Of a stretch of DNA of 64,000 bases, positions 62,566 through 64,000 are shown in pieces. The stretch lies in contig NZ_BQXM01000001.1 of assembly GCF_022836495.1 (NCBI RefSeq), forward strand, positions 124,001-188,000, written 5' to 3'. This stretch comes from Desulforhabdus sp. TSK (GTDB lineage Bacteria > Desulfobacterota > Syntrophobacteria > Syntrophobacterales > Syntrophobacteraceae). The position numbers and the translations under genes were made by a program. The notes under the pieces are model-generated. The model worked only from the letters and a program-made list of their open reading frames with translations, was not told the origin of the DNA and did not search any database. Numbering within the stretch: position 1 is the first letter of the stretch; each line of letters begins with the position of its first letter.

Positions 62566-62638
62566 GTCATTCCGGCGGTCCTTTAGCCGGAATCCACAGA
62601 AGAAACTGGGTGCCGGCTTAAAAACAGCCGGCATGACG
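62566..62638. repeat. CATTCCGG-type palindrome before dnaK
   Basis: GTCATTCCGGCGGTCCTTTA on the left and CAGCCGGCATGAC on the right. It lies in the 590-base gap between the kinase and dnaK, where no gene is visible. No clear CIRCE or sigma32 site was found; GTTGAAAG near 62686 is only suggestive. Confidence 0.65.
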
Positions 62639-62744
62639 AGGGGCGATCTGTGGACATATATTAATGAAACCGTCCCGTGTGTCCTGTTGAAAGGCAAAGG
62701 GTTGCATTCGACCTTATAGTACCGGTGTCAAGGAGGAAAAGCAC

Positions 62745-64000
62745 ATGGCGAAAGCAGTGGGTATAGACTTGGGAACAACCAATTCGGTCGTGGCCATATG
62801 GGAGGGTGGGAAAGCTGCGGTGATCCCCAACACGGAGGGAGGACGAACGACCCCGTCCGTGGTGGCCTATACCGAGGATGGGCAGAGGCTGGTGGGGCAG
62901 GTGGCGAGGCGGCAGGCCATACTCAATCCTGCCGCCACGGTATATTCAGCCAAGCGTTTTGTGGGTCGCAAATGGGGTGAAGTGGACGCGGAATCCAAAA
63001 TTGTTTCCTACAAGGTGATTCCCGGCCCCAATGATGCCGTGCGGTTTGACATACGGGGCAAATCCACCGCCCCTGAAGAAGTCTCAGCGCTGGTGCTGCG
63101 GAAGCTCGTGGACGACGCCTCTAAGCACCTGGGCGAAAAGGTCACCGAAGCGGTCATCACGGTTCCGGCCTACTTCAACGACGCTCAGAGGCAGGCCACC
63201 AAAGATGCGGGAGAGATTGCGGGTCTGAAGGTCCTGCGCATCATCAACGAACCGACGGCGGCGGCTCTCGCCTACGGCCTCGAAACCAAGAAGAACGAAA
63301 CGATCCTCGTTTTCGACCTGGGGGGCGGGACTTTCGACGTTTCCATCCTGGATGTGGGGGACGGAGTTTGCGAAGTGCGGTCCACTTCGGGGGACACTCA
63401 CCTGGGAGGGGACGATTTCGACAAGCGCATCGTGGACTGGCTGACGGAAGAATTCAAGCGGGATACGGGCATCGACATCCGGTCGGATCGCCAGGCGCTC
63501 CAGCGCCTTTACGAAGGAGCGGAAAAAGCCAAGTGCGAGCTTTCCAGCATGCTGGAAACGAGCATCAACCTCCCCTTCATCACTGCTGACGCGTCGGGAC
63601 CCAAGCACCTGGCAACGAAGCTCACCCGGGCCAAATTTGAAGACCTCACCCATGACCTGGTGGAGCGCTGCATGAAGCCCGTGGAGCAGGCCCTCGCCGA
63701 TGCCCGCTTGACCGCGAAGGAACTGGACGAGGTCATCCTGGTGGGGGGATCGACCCGTATTCCCGCCGTGCAGGAACTGGTGAAACGGCTCACGGGAGGC
63801 AAGCCGCCCAACATGAGCGTCAATCCCGACGAGGTCGTTGCCGTGGGGGCGGCGGTGCAGGCGGCTGTCCTCAAAGGGCAAATGGAGGATGTCGTGCTCC
63901 TGGACGTGACGCCCCTTTCCCTGGGCGTCGAGACACTGGGAGGCGTCATGACCCGGCTCATCGAGCGCAACACCACTATCCCTTCCCGGCGCGAGGAGAT
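62745..64000 (+). CDS. dnaK: Chaperone DnaK (Hsp70), 5' part
   Basis: The first 418 codons of DnaK, with the frame open through the window edge. ATPase signatures are complete: [58 protein letters not shown] and [18 protein letters not shown]. The interdomain linker is [13 protein letters not shown]; the substrate domain starts here and is cut. It works with DnaJ and GrpE in protein folding. AGGAGG precedes ATG 62745. The Hsp70 call is firm; a paralogue such as HscA is unlikely from the linker. Confidence 0.97.
   Translation, partial: MAKAVGIDLGTTNSVVAIWEGGKAAVIPNTEGGRTTPSVVAYTEDGQRLVGQVARRQAILNPAATVYSAKRFVGRKWGEVDAESKIVSYKVIPGPNDAVRFDIRGKSTAPEEVSALVLRKLVDDASKHLGEKVTEAVITVPAYFNDAQRQATKDAGEIAGLKVLRIINEPTAAALAYGLETKKNETILVFDLGGGTFDVSILDVGDGVCEVRSTSGDTHLGGDDFDKRIVDWLTEEFKRDTGIDIRSDRQALQRLYEGAEKAKCELSSMLETSINLPFITADASGPKHLATKLTRAKFEDLTHDLVERCMKPVEQALADARLTAKELDEVILVGGSTRIPAVQELVKRLTGGKPPNMSVNPDEVVAVGAAVQAAVLKGQMEDVVLLDVTPLSLGVETLGGVMTRLIERNTTIPSRREE

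Noticed and set aside
62640-62744. CIRCE or sigma32 promoter for dnaK
   Set aside because: No CIRCE inverted repeat is visible, and GTTGAAAG is not followed by a good -10 at the right distance.

Overview
The window reads as a chromosomal segment of a GC-rich, Gram-negative anaerobe, most likely a deltaproteobacterium of the Syntrophobacterales type (sulfate reducer or syntroph). This assignment is inference from gene style and content: two PilT-family ATPases, a quinol-dependent NO reductase, split thiamine genes, FAD-dependent thymidylate synthase instead of ThyA, FmdB and NifX-like small proteins, an RdgC-like protein, a C-terminal APS-kinase remnant and several families of short intergenic palindromes. 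No search was run.

Layout. 1-7.2 kb: end of a radical SAM gene, pilT and a pilT/pilU paralogue, thiL, thiD and qNOR, all on the plus strand. 7.2-9.9 kb: accessory strip with a Phd/ParE toxin-antitoxin pair and its promoter-operator, a PIN/NYN-like protein, several inverted-repeat elements and a frame-broken integron-integrase-like remnant. 9.9-13.3 kb: moeA and a 5'-nucleotidase operon on the minus strand. 13.7-16.2 kb: methyltransferase, two small proteins, then two gene ruins (APS kinase tail, internally deleted uvsE). 16.2-21.3 kb: dimeric dUTPase, thyX, darP, a GT39 glycosyltransferase and sixA. 21.5-26.4 kb: a double-AAA+ ATPase divergent from a WYL regulator, an unknown gene and a mazEF-like pair whose toxin is frameshifted. 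26.5-33.6 kb: thiE-thiM, a MalY/PatB aminotransferase, a Cys-rich protein, SYLF lipoprotein-like and L,D-transpeptidase genes, shikimate kinase and a divergent acyltransferase. 33.7-37 kb: RNase P RNA, ispD-ispF and cysS ending in a strong terminator. 37-47.4 kb: FmdB, NifX-like and bifunctional-nuclease genes around a two-way promoter region, an rdgC-like/membrane-protein pair, a Zn/Cd-type P-ATPase and a 1233-residue AsmA-like protein.

47.7-57.9 kb: the tmRNA gene followed immediately by what looks like an integrated island: XRE regulator, hsdR, hsdM, a RhuM-family gene and hsdS, then decaying cargo (AAA-ATPase remnant, frameshifted Fic gene, frameshifted REP-associated transposase carrying REP-derived 15-nt repeats inside its own frame). 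Heptamer repeats and three back-to-back hairpins sit at the gene junctions. 58-64 kb: amidohydrolase, TIGR03790-type protein, an orphan sensor kinase and the first two thirds of dnaK, cut by the window edge.

Two themes stand out. One is genome dynamics: at least six families of dispersed palindromic or short-tandem repeats, plus seven broken genes, four of them by a single-base shift that could also be assembly error. The other is defence-like content: the ssrA-adjacent type I R-M island, three toxin or Fic modules, the WYL/AAA pair and the PIN-like protein.
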